Assembly (NCBI GenBank): GCA_016744855.1 | Contig: JADGDO010000018.1 | Location: 1 to 48,420 of the forward strand | DNA length: 48,420 nucleotides | Direction: 5' to 3' | DNA from: Candidatus Fermentibacteraceae bacterium | GTDB lineage: Bacteria; Fermentibacterota; Fermentibacteria; Fermentibacterales; JCC-6 | Shown here: positions 33,495-41,486 of the stretch, in pieces | How the letters are laid out: each line of letters begins with the position of its first letter | Numbering within the stretch: position 1 is the first letter of the stretch | Notes under the pieces: generated by a model | Seen by the model: the letters and a program-made list of their open reading frames with translations, nothing else | Database searches by the model: none | Told to the model about the DNA's origin: nothing | Made by a program: the position numbers and the translations under genes

Positions 33495-34805
33495 ATGCAG
33501 AGAAAGGTACCGGCGCTGCTTTTAGCAATGCTGCTGGCAACCGGACTTGCCTGGGCTCAGGCGGAGGAAGCCCCTCTTGCCGACCCTGTAGAGGCTACAG
33601 AATCCGCTGAAGAAGCAGTGATCGAAGGGGTGGAAGTCGAAGCTGATGCTCCCATAACGTCAGCCCCAATCGGTGACGGCATGGTCCCTCCCAGTGGTAT
33701 TGTTGCCTCTGACTGGCCTAATGATGCGGGCGACGCTCTTTTAGTCTCATGGGAGCCAGGCAGTGAAACCGGAAACGAGACTTTTATCGGCTATTCTGTT
33801 TACCGCAGAATTCAGGGTGAAGAGGAACTGGCACTTGTTGCTGTTCTGGAACTCGATGATGGCACATCTTTTATAGATGGCTATGACCCCGACTACTGGG
33901 TTGAACCCGGTGTTCAATACGAATACAGTGTTGCAGCCATGTATATGAACGGGGGCGAGGTAGCAAGTGAAATTACTGCTGCTCAGGAAACCGCAGCAAA
34001 TCAGTTTTACCACACCGGTAAAACCAGAGTTCTTTTTGGCTGCGTATTATTCCTTGGTTTAATCCTCTTCTACTTCCACGCTGCACAGCGCGGATTGGAA
34101 ATGTATCTTCGTCCGATCGCCGGTATCGAAGCTATCGATGAGGCCATCGGTCGTGCTACAGAGATGGGTAAACCAATTCTATACGTACCGGGTCTTTCAA
34201 CGATCAGTGATGTTGCCACAATAGCAAGTATCACTATTCTCGGTCGTGTTGCCAAAAAGGTAGCCGAATACGGTACACCTCTTCTTGTGCCCAACAGAGA
34301 CCCTATCGTTTATACCATCGCTGAGGAGACAGTAAAACAGGCCTACATGGAAGCAGGAAGACCTGATGCCTTCGACAAGGACAGTGTTTTCTTCCTTACC
34401 CAGAGCCAGTTTGCCTTTGTTGCCGGTGTTAACGGTATCATGATGCGTGAGAAACCTGCAACGAACTTCTACCTTGGTATGTTCTGGGCAGAATCTCTTA
34501 TTCTTGCTGAAACCGGTTCACTGAGCGGTGCCATACAGATCGCCGGAACCGATGCTGTTACCCAGCTTCCTTTCTTTATTACTACCTGTGATTACACCCT
34601 TATCGGTGAAGAGCTTTATGCTGCCAGCGCATACCTTGGCCGTGAGCCCAAACAGCTGGGATCAATCAAAGGGCAGGATGCATGCAAGGGAATAATCATG
34701 GCTGTTATTACTTTGGGAATACTGTTATCACTCACCGACCTTATTGCCGGTACAGAAACACTGAACTGGCTTAAAAATCTCATCACCATGCCTATAGTGG
34801 ACTAA
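33495..34805 (+). CDS. Membrane module protein A (DUF6754-like): signal peptide, FN3-like domain, conserved core
   Basis: The 436-residue protein has a signal peptide (1-21), a Glu/Ala-rich linker, an FN3-like beta domain (~66-165), a membrane helix (180-197), a core (~207-400) and a C-terminal helix (~401-420). The core holds GIEAIDEAIGRATEMGKPIL, PGLSTISDVATIASITILG, YGTPLLVP, the acidic DKDSVFFLTQSQ, AETGSLSGAIQIAGTDAV and YLGREPKQLGSIKGQDA. I recall this core as the uncharacterised family DUF6754, with moderate confidence. It probably faces the cytoplasm, with the FN3 domain outside. It is the first of four genes A-B-C-D, and a paralogue is at 46294. Function is unknown. GAAAGG lies upstream of the ATG. 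Confidence 0.8.
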   Translation: MQRKVPALLLAMLLATGLAWAQAEEAPLADPVEATESAEEAVIEGVEVEADAPITSAPIGDGMVPPSGIVASDWPNDAGDALLVSWEPGSETGNETFIGYSVYRRIQGEEELALVAVLELDDGTSFIDGYDPDYWVEPGVQYEYSVAAMYMNGGEVASEITAAQETAANQFYHTGKTRVLFGCVLFLGLILFYFHAAQRGLEMYLRPIAGIEAIDEAIGRATEMGKPILYVPGLSTISDVATIASITILGRVAKKVAEYGTPLLVPNRDPIVYTIAEETVKQAYMEAGRPDAFDKDSVFFLTQSQFAFVAGVNGIMMREKPATNFYLGMFWAESLILAETGSLSGAIQIAGTDAVTQLPFFITTCDYTLIGEELYAASAYLGREPKQLGSIKGQDACKGIIMAVITLGILLSLTDLIAGTETLNWLKNLITMPIVD

Positions 34806-34827
34806 CCCACCGAAAGGAGAGGATTTA

Positions 34828-35496
34828 ATGAAAAGATCTGTTCCTCTTGCGATAGTCATGGTGGGCGGAATACTGTTCATGATACAGTATTTCATTCCCC
34901 ACCAGCATTCGCAGACACTTTTTGAATATTATACAGAGTGGGCCCCTATCGTTGGAGCATTCGCTTTGGTACTCGGCGTTGGTAGTCTTACAAGACTTCA
35001 TTCCCACAAGATAAAGAGGAAAGCAAAGAACTGGCAGTACAGTTATGCCGTTCTTATTCCCCTCTATTCCATTCCTTTCTTCGCACTTGTTATGCCTCAG
35101 AGCCTCGGTGGAGGTATGATGCAGACTATGGGTGGAGATAGACTGACAATGGGTGTTTTTGACTTTGCATACATGAATATTCAGGTGCCCATTCAGGCAA
35201 CAATGTTCAGCCTCCTTGCTTTCTATATTGCAAGTGCAGCTTTCCGCGCATTCAGAGCAAAATCAGCTCTTGCTACGGTTCTGCTTCTTTCTGCAGTAAT
35301 AGTAATGCTGGGTCAGGTTCCAATTGGCGAGCTTCTCGGTAAATGGTTCCCCAAGGTTGGTCTTTGGATTCTCAGGTATCCCAACCTCGGTGCAAAGCGT
35401 GCTATTAGTCTTGGTGTTGGTTTTGGTGTCCTTGCAACACAGTTAAAAATAATCTTCGGCGTCGAGCGTAACTGGCTCGGCGGAGCCGGCGAATAG
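34828..35496 (+). CDS. Membrane module protein B: six-helix membrane protein
   Basis: The 222-residue protein has about six hydrophobic helices (roughly 5-23, 38-57, 73-90, 120-140, 150-168, 196-214). Loops include a basic HSHKIKRKAKNW segment and a Met/Gly-rich PQSLGGGMMQTMGGDRLTMG loop. I do not recognise a family. GAAAGGAGAGG precedes the ATG, and it follows gene A by 22 bases. It is always read here in the company of A, C and D, so it is probably a subunit of one membrane complex. Confidence 0.75.
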   Translation: MKRSVPLAIVMVGGILFMIQYFIPHQHSQTLFEYYTEWAPIVGAFALVLGVGSLTRLHSHKIKRKAKNWQYSYAVLIPLYSIPFFALVMPQSLGGGMMQTMGGDRLTMGVFDFAYMNIQVPIQATMFSLLAFYIASAAFRAFRAKSALATVLLLSAVIVMLGQVPIGELLGKWFPKVGLWILRYPNLGAKRAISLGVGFGVLATQLKIIFGVERNWLGGAGE

Positions 35497-35506
35497 GGAG
35501 GTGAAT

Positions 35507-36499
35507 ATGAGCATCTGGGAAAAAATGTTAAATGTAGACAGGCGCTGGATATTCCTTCTCATAGGAATTGCATGCGTTGTTCCGTTCTTTACTCCTCTCG
35601 GGCTGCCTATTCTTCCCTCTCAGGAAGTTATCAGCATCTACGATTACATAGAGGATCTTTCTACCGATAATGCAATGTTTGTTGGGTTCGATTTCGATCC
35701 GGGAACAGCTGCAGAAAACATGCCCATGGGTGTTGCAGTTCTCAGGCATGCCTTTGCCAGGAATGTTCCTGTTTTTATCACTGCTTACACTCCGCTCGGT
35801 CAGGGTATGGCAGGTATGGCTATCGATGAACTTACAAACCCGGCAACAGGTGACTATTTCGAGTATGTCAACTGGGACGCGTGGGCAGAAATCCGCGACC
35901 AGGGGTTTACAGAAAGAGCTGATATTGAGGAAGCCTGGCTCGCTGCAGGAAACACACTTCCGGAAAATGCTCGTGGTTGGATCTTTGAGGGTAGAGATAT
36001 TGCTTTCCTCGGATACCTTCCATATTTCCACTTGGTAATTCTCGGCATGAGCAGCTCTATTGTGTCTCAGTTCCCAACTGATGTTGGTGGAACTCCTCTC
36101 GAAGAAATGCCCATGTATCAGGATCACAAGAGCTTGAGAGATATTGATCTTGCAGTTACAACTGCCGGTTCGAGTGCTTGCGTAGCCTGGATTACCTACG
36201 GCCGCGAGAAGATCGGTCTTCCGATTGCTTTCGGTGTTACAGCGGTTATGGCAACAGATTACTACATCTATATCCAGTCCGGCCAGATCATAGGTCAGAT
36301 GGGTGGCCTCCGAGGTGCAGCCGAGTATGAGACTCTTCTTCTGGATAATGATTACTGCAAGAACCCCGGTAAGGCATATATTGGAATGGATGTTCAAAAC
36401 ATAGCGCATCTACTAATAATATTCCTTGTTGTTCTCGGTAACATTGCCTTCTTTGCCGGAGGATTTAACAAAAAGACTAAACTGAAAGGAAGGAGGTAG
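35507..36499 (+). CDS. Membrane module protein C: N- and C-terminal helices with large central domain
   Basis: The 330-residue protein has a membrane helix at ~14-36, a central domain and a C-terminal helix before a basic tail (NKKTKLKGRR). Central landmarks are FVGFDFDPGTAAENMPMG, NVPVFITAYTPLGQG, WIFEGRDIAFLGYLP, LAVTTAGSSACVAWITYG and IIGQMGGLRGAAEYE. The layout and small-residue motifs recall the core of protein A, for instance GSSACVAWITYG against GSLSGAIQIAG. I start at ATG 35507 because GGAGG at 35497-35501 fits it; GTG 35501 would lie inside that site. Gene D begins three bases after its stop. Function unknown. Confidence 0.75.
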   Translation: MSIWEKMLNVDRRWIFLLIGIACVVPFFTPLGLPILPSQEVISIYDYIEDLSTDNAMFVGFDFDPGTAAENMPMGVAVLRHAFARNVPVFITAYTPLGQGMAGMAIDELTNPATGDYFEYVNWDAWAEIRDQGFTERADIEEAWLAAGNTLPENARGWIFEGRDIAFLGYLPYFHLVILGMSSSIVSQFPTDVGGTPLEEMPMYQDHKSLRDIDLAVTTAGSSACVAWITYGREKIGLPIAFGVTAVMATDYYIYIQSGQIIGQMGGLRGAAEYETLLLDNDYCKNPGKAYIGMDVQNIAHLLIIFLVVLGNIAFFAGGFNKKTKLKGRR

Positions 36500-36502
36500 A
36501 TC

Positions 36503-37138
36503 ATGACTGAAACCATTGGACTCTGGGTTGGAGCTATCTTCACCATTGGTATCTACTCTTTCCTCTATAAGGAGAATCCTCTCTACCGTCTTGCTGAGCA
36601 CCTTGTTGTTGGAATTTCAACAGGTTTTGGAATTGCAATTACCTACACACAGGTTCTCAGACCCAAGCTTATTGAGCCACTCGCCAATGGAGAGCAGGGA
36701 GCTTGGCTTCTTCTGATCCCGGCGATTCTCGGCCTTCTCTACATAACCAGGTTCTTCCCTAGTGTAGGATGGTTGTCACGCTATCCAATGGCTTTCCTGA
36801 TGGGTGCCGGAATGGGTGTCGGTTTTCCGCTCTCCATGAAGTCACTTGTTCTTCGTCAGCTTGAGGCTTCCCTTACACCTCTATACGAAACAGGAATGGC
36901 TTGGGATATTGTTCTGGGTAACATAGTTCTGGTTCTCGGTACTCTTGCTGCTCTTATCTACTTCTTCTTCAGCAAGCCGCATAAGGGACCATTCTTTGGA
37001 ACAGGTTCAAAGATCGGTATCTGGGTTATTATGGTTGGTTTCGGAGCTACCTTCGGATTCACCGTAATGGGTCGTATCAGCCTTCTGATCGGCCGTATTC
37101 AGTTCCTTCTCGGAGACTGGCTTCATATCATAAAGTAG
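36503..37138 (+). CDS. Membrane module protein D: six-helix membrane protein
   Basis: The 211-residue protein has about six membrane helices and short loops. Gly-rich helices (LVVGISTGFGIAITYT, FLMGAGMGVGFPLSMKS, VGFGATFGFTVMG) suggest close packing, as in transporters or channels. No family is recognised. AGGAGG lies before the ATG and overlaps the gene C stop region, so the two are coupled. A strong terminator 22 bases after the stop closes the operon. Confidence 0.75.
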   Translation: MTETIGLWVGAIFTIGIYSFLYKENPLYRLAEHLVVGISTGFGIAITYTQVLRPKLIEPLANGEQGAWLLLIPAILGLLYITRFFPSVGWLSRYPMAFLMGAGMGVGFPLSMKSLVLRQLEASLTPLYETGMAWDIVLGNIVLVLGTLAALIYFFFSKPHKGPFFGTGSKIGIWVIMVGFGATFGFTVMGRISLLIGRIQFLLGDWLHIIK

Positions 37139-37160
37139 ACTTTCACAGATAGTTTACAAA

Positions 37161-37196
37161 GAGAATCCCCCGGCTGATGCCGGGGGATTCTCTGTT
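37161..37196 (+). terminator. Rho-independent terminator after module gene D
   Basis: GAGAATCCCCCGGC (37161-37174) pairs over 14 bp with GCCGGGGGATTCTC (37179-37192) around TGAT, and TGTTT follows. The T run is short but the stem is very strong. Confidence 0.85.
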
Positions 37197-37347
37197 TATC
37201 GGTACTTGTTCCTGGGAAAGAAAACAGTATTATTATTGAATGGGCTAAGATCTTTAGAACGGGAGGCTTAAGATCTCTTCATCTGATAAATATAGAAATA
37301 ATACTGAAACTCATCGTGTTCCAACCTTCGAGGATATTCACTCGCTG

Positions 37348-40300
37348 ATGGAAGATCTTTCAGTGGGTATTGTTGTTCATTCCAGCGACACCTCAATTCT
37401 GACATGTAATCGTGCGGCTGCCGATATCCTAGGGTTGACAATCGAACAAGTTATCGGGAAAAAGGCAGCTGATCCTTCGTGGGAATTTATTCATGAGGAC
37501 ATGTCCACAATGAGTATTGAGGATTACCCTGTCAGCAAAGTAATATCATCAGGCAAACCACTAAAAAACTATTTGGCTGGAATAGAAAAACCTGACCAGA
37601 ATTCCCTTGCCTGGATAACCGCAAATGCTATTCCTCTGTTTGGCGAATCAGGCAACCTGGACAAAGTTATTGTGCACTTTACTGATATTACTAAGCACAA
37701 AAAAGCGGAGCAAGAGCTAAAGGCCAGTACGGAAAAATTCCAAGTTATGTATGATAATGCCCCGTTGTGCTATCAATCTCTTGACATCAATGGTTGTTTT
37801 CTTGATGTCAATCCCACCTGGCTGACTGTCCTTGGATATACAGGGGAAGAAGTTTTAGGGAATAGTTTCATCGACTTTCTGCATCCGGATTGGAAGCAGA
37901 ATTTTAAAATCAATTTCCCGGCATTTAAGAAATGCGGATTTGTTAATGATGTGCAATTTAAAATCAGACACAAAAACGGGAGTTATCTGCATATAAGTTT
38001 TGCAGGGCGTGTAGCTACTAATTCTGATGGAGCTTTCAAACAGACACACTGCGTTTTTAAGGACATTACTGATAAGAAGAAGGCGGAGGATGATCTGAGA
38101 GAATCTGAAGAAAGGTTCTCTGCAGCAATAGAATCCATTAGTGATTGCATACTGATCTGGGATCAAGACTACAACTACCTCTATGCCAATCAGTCTGCAA
38201 TTGATCATGTTGGCTCTACCCGAGAGCAGGTAATAGGTAAGAATATTCGCGATGGATTGGGGCATATGCCGGACTTTATGCATCTCTGGATGCAGCGTAT
38301 TGATTCAGTTTTCGCAACAGGTGAAATCCTTAAGGTTTCAGATACAACTGAAATGAGAGGAAAGCTGATTCACACCAGCTCTGTTCTTTCTCCTGTAATG
38401 AATGCTCAGAATAAGGTTGAAGCTGTTTGTGTGGTATACCGTGACATCACCTATCTTAAGACATCGGAAGAAGCATTGCGCGAAAGCGAAATTTTCATAA
38501 GGAATATTTCAGAAAACAGTACCAACCTCTTCTATGCGCACACTCCGGATCATATTCTTACCTATGTCAGCCCCCAGGTTGAAAAAATACTAGGCTATAC
38601 CATCGAAGAGGCAATGAAGTGCTGGACTGAGTTCGTTTCTGATAATCCACTAAACGAGATTGGCTTTGCCTGCACAATGAAGGCGATTGAAACTGGTGAA
38701 CGGCAACCGCCTTACGAATTGGAATTTGTAAGGAAAGATGGGAAAAAGGTATGGGCTGATGTAAGGGAGTTTCCTCAGGTCGAGAATGGGAAGACTATAG
38801 CTATAATGGGATCCTTAGCTGAAATCACAGAAAAGAAGCTTTCGGAAAAAATGCTTATAGAAAGTGAAGAACGATTCAGACTTATCTACGAAAATTCCCC
38901 GGATATGTATGCTTCTGTTTCTCCTGTTGACGCTACTATTCTCAATTGCAATAAAACAATGCTAAGAAATACAGGTTATTCACGAAATGAAATCGTTGGT
39001 TCACCAGTTTTTCTTCTTTACCACCCTGATTCCCTTGAGGATGCTGAAGATACCTTCAAACAGTTTGTACGAACCGGAAGTGTACAGGACAGGAAGCTTG
39101 TACTGAAGAGGAAGGATGGCAGCAAACTGCATACCAGCCTGAATCTTAATGCAGTTAGAGATAGCGCAGGGAGAATTCTTTATTCCATATCATCATGGAG
39201 AGACATTTCTCAGTGGTTGGATGCAGAGAAGGCAGTTCGAGCGAGTGAAAATAAATTCAGAACAGTTTTTGAGAACAGAGGAACTGCAACAGGTCTTTTT
39301 GATGAAAATGGAGTTATTAAGGATTGCAATAGTGTATTTGTTGAAATGAGTGGATATTCAAGGGAAGAGATTGTTGATAAAATCAAGTGGTCTGATTTAG
39401 TTTATAAAGAGGATCTTCCGAGATTATGGAAGTACCATACCGAAAGAGGAGCATCAGACTCATCTGCTCCAGCACAATACGAGTGCAGAGTTTGCAGTAA
39501 ACAGGGTAAACTAATGGATGCCATTCTTAATGTAGCTATGGTCGGTGATATCCGAATAGTATCATTGATTGATATTAGTGAGCACAAAAAAGCAGATGCG
39601 GAAATCAGACGAATGCAGAAGCTCGAGGGGCTGGGCACAGTCGCCGGAGGAATTGCACACGACTTTAACAATCTTCTTACAGGTGTTTTCGGTAATCTGG
39701 AAATGGCAAGACTCGACCTTCCTGAAACATCTCCTTCCTGGCAGTATCTTCAGGAAGCTCATCACGCGATACAGAGTGCACGCAGGCTGACCGGTCAACT
39801 TCTTACCTTTGCTAAGGGAGGTACGCCTGTTTTCAAGAGTGTAGAAACTGCTTCACTCCTGAAGGAAACTGTGGAGTTTAATCTTCACGGCTGCAATGTG
39901 ATATCACAGATTGAACTTGCAGATGATCTGTGGCCAGTCAAAGCAGACAGAGGGCAGATCGAACAGGTAATTGCCAACTTAACAATCAATTCCAAGCAGG
40001 CTATGCCCGGCGGTGGAGTGTTGCACATAGAGGCTGAAAACAGTCCTTTTTCCAGCAGCTCCGGTGAATTCGACTTAAAATGTGATTCAGTTGTAATAAC
40101 TATAAGAGACGAAGGTATCGGAATTCCAAGCAAAATAATAGATAACATCTTTGATCCGTATTTCACCACAAAGGATCAGGGCCACGGTCTGGGGCTTGCA
40201 ATAGTACACAGCATAATCACTCAGCACTCAGGGCTTATTAAGGCAAATTCAACAGCTGACGAGGGTGCAACCTTTACCATCACTCTTCCTGCTGTTCCGC

Positions 40301-40752
40301 CGGCTGAATCGAGTGATACGGCAGAGTGTATTCAGGCCGGAAAAACAACCTCTGCTGATTCAAATCTTCATATCTTGATAATGGACGATGAGCAGATGGT
40401 AAGAAGCATTGCAGAGCAGCTCTTGCAACGAATGGGACATACTACTGATACCGCAGTCGATGGTGACGAGGCTATCATGAAGTACACCGGAGCTTTTGAA
40501 AGCAACAATCCATTTGACCTTATAATGATGGATCTTACTATTCGCGGTGGTAAGGGTGGTAAAGAAACCATTAAAGAACTGCTTCAGATTTATCCTGATG
40601 CAAAGGTAATTGTTTCCAGTGGCTATGCTTCGGGGCCAATAATGGCTGACTACTCAGCCTACGGTTTTGCAGGCAAACTAGCCAAGCCATATACTGTTGC
40701 TGATCTGCGAGATGAAATTATCAGAGTATCATCCTCAATACCTGGAGACTAA
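37348..40752 (+). CDS. Hybrid sensor histidine kinase with six PAS domains and a receiver
   Basis: The 1134-residue protein (from ATG 37348) has no signal peptide or membrane helix, so it is probably cytoplasmic. Six PAS/PAC units follow one another (about 1-120, 125-240, 250-370, 375-495, 505-625, 635-755), several separated by KKAE-LRESEERF linkers. Then come the H box GGIAHDFNNLL with His771, an HATPase domain (NLTINSKQA, DEGIGIP, HGLGLAIVHSI) and a receiver whose phospho-acceptor is Asp1062 in MMDLTIRGG. The family phosphorylates itself and relays to the receiver. No separate response regulator or output gene is adjacent. The start is doubtful: the frame is open back to 37258, the sequence TFEDIHSLMEDLS forms the usual first PAS helix, and GGGAGG lies at 37261-37266, followed at the right distance by ATC rather than ATG. 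Confidence 0.92.
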   Translation: MEDLSVGIVVHSSDTSILTCNRAAADILGLTIEQVIGKKAADPSWEFIHEDMSTMSIEDYPVSKVISSGKPLKNYLAGIEKPDQNSLAWITANAIPLFGESGNLDKVIVHFTDITKHKKAEQELKASTEKFQVMYDNAPLCYQSLDINGCFLDVNPTWLTVLGYTGEEVLGNSFIDFLHPDWKQNFKINFPAFKKCGFVNDVQFKIRHKNGSYLHISFAGRVATNSDGAFKQTHCVFKDITDKKKAEDDLRESEERFSAAIESISDCILIWDQDYNYLYANQSAIDHVGSTREQVIGKNIRDGLGHMPDFMHLWMQRIDSVFATGEILKVSDTTEMRGKLIHTSSVLSPVMNAQNKVEAVCVVYRDITYLKTSEEALRESEIFIRNISENSTNLFYAHTPDHILTYVSPQVEKILGYTIEEAMKCWTEFVSDNPLNEIGFACTMKAIETGERQPPYELEFVRKDGKKVWADVREFPQVENGKTIAIMGSLAEITEKKLSEKMLIESEERFRLIYENSPDMYASVSPVDATILNCNKTMLRNTGYSRNEIVGSPVFLLYHPDSLEDAEDTFKQFVRTGSVQDRKLVLKRKDGSKLHTSLNLNAVRDSAGRILYSISSWRDISQWLDAEKAVRASENKFRTVFENRGTATGLFDENGVIKDCNSVFVEMSGYSREEIVDKIKWSDLVYKEDLPRLWKYHTERGASDSSAPAQYECRVCSKQGKLMDAILNVAMVGDIRIVSLIDISEHKKADAEIRRMQKLEGLGTVAGGIAHDFNNLLTGVFGNLEMARLDLPETSPSWQYLQEAHHAIQSARRLTGQLLTFAKGGTPVFKSVETASLLKETVEFNLHGCNVISQIELADDLWPVKADRGQIEQVIANLTINSKQAMPGGGVLHIEAENSPFSSSSGEFDLKCDSVVITIRDEGIGIPSKIIDNIFDPYFTTKDQGHGLGLAIVHSIITQHSGLIKANSTADEGATFTITLPAVPPAESSDTAECIQAGKTTSADSNLHILIMDDEQMVRSIAEQLLQRMGHTTDTAVDGDEAIMKYTGAFESNNPFDLIMMDLTIRGGKGGKETIKELLQIYPDAKVIVSSGYASGPIMADYSAYGFAGKLAKPYTVADLRDEIIRVSSSIPGD

Positions 40753-40762
40753 CAGCTTTCTA

Positions 40763-40781
40763 ACAGAACAGACTGTTCTGT
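40763..40781. repeat. Short inverted repeat in the 40753-40997 gap
   Basis: ACAGAACA-GAC-TGTTCTGT is a perfect 8-bp inverted repeat 11 bases after the kinase stop. No T run follows, so it is a poor terminator and could be an operator. The rest of the 245-base gap shows no gene or structured RNA that I can support. Confidence 0.5.
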
Positions 40782-40997
40782 ATCATTGCATGCTCCTCAA
40801 CCTGAACTTGAACTGGCTTCGGGCATCTCGCATGACGAGAGTAAGAGCATTGCAACTGAAGTCACCAATAAGATATTCAACTTAATTTTATTCATTTTAC
40901 TCCTTCGATGTAGATACACGAAAGCTAGTGGTTTGTTCCAGCCGTCTATTGCCTGTTTTCTGCTATTTCGTCATCTTCTGTCATAAGGAGAATTAAT

Positions 40998-41411
40998 ATG
41001 CGTTTTCTGTTGATCTTTGTTCTGTTGTTTATGCTTGCCTGCAGAGGAGATTACTATCAGAGCTATTTCGAGAGAGCTGCATCTATTGAACTACCAACCG
41101 GTCTATCAAATGTTCAACACTTCACTGAATCTGACATTGCTTTTACATCCCATTACACAATTCCTACGGAATCAGCTCTGATTTTTGCATCCGAATTGGA
41201 ATTCCAGAGGGAAGCTCCTGAGGAGTGGATGTCAATTTTATTTATCGAGGAACTCTCTGAACCGTGGAATGACATACCTGATGATGGAATAATGTTGTAT
41301 TGTATGGGATCTAACAACTGGAATAGGTGGGACATTCTTATGCATCCGGAGTCCGGCAGTATTTGGCTAACAATGTACTACACTGATGCTGCAGGGGATT
41401 CGCCGTTTTAA
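40998..41411 (+). CDS. Hypothetical lipoprotein
   Basis: The 137-residue protein begins MRFLLIFVLLFMLAC, a lipoprotein signal with cysteine 15. The mature region is acidic and aromatic-rich (YYQSYFERA, EPWNDIPDDGIMLYCMGSNNWNRWD, GSIWLTMYY), suggesting a small beta domain on the membrane surface. I recognise no family. AAGGAG lies ten bases before the ATG. The gene is flanked by the hybrid kinase and the MutL-like gene, both in the same orientation, but the gaps and lack of coupling suggest independent expression. Confidence 0.72.
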   Translation: MRFLLIFVLLFMLACRGDYYQSYFERAASIELPTGLSNVQHFTESDIAFTSHYTIPTESALIFASELEFQREAPEEWMSILFIEELSEPWNDIPDDGIMLYCMGSNNWNRWDILMHPESGSIWLTMYYTDAAGDSPF

Positions 41412-41486
41412 TACTAGTAAAAGGTCGAAAAAAACGGAAGAGACAAATGCCTGATAAGTGCCGATGAACATAAATTGGAGGACAAA

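Noticed and set aside
35528-36409. Long minus-strand open frame (293 codons) antisense to module gene C
   Set aside because: The plus-strand gene has ribosome site, operon position and membrane protein character; the antisense translation has none and no start context.
40786-40986. Short open frame with GISHD, reminiscent of a kinase H box
   Set aside because: The rest lacks kinase features, there is no ribosome site, and the match is only five residues.
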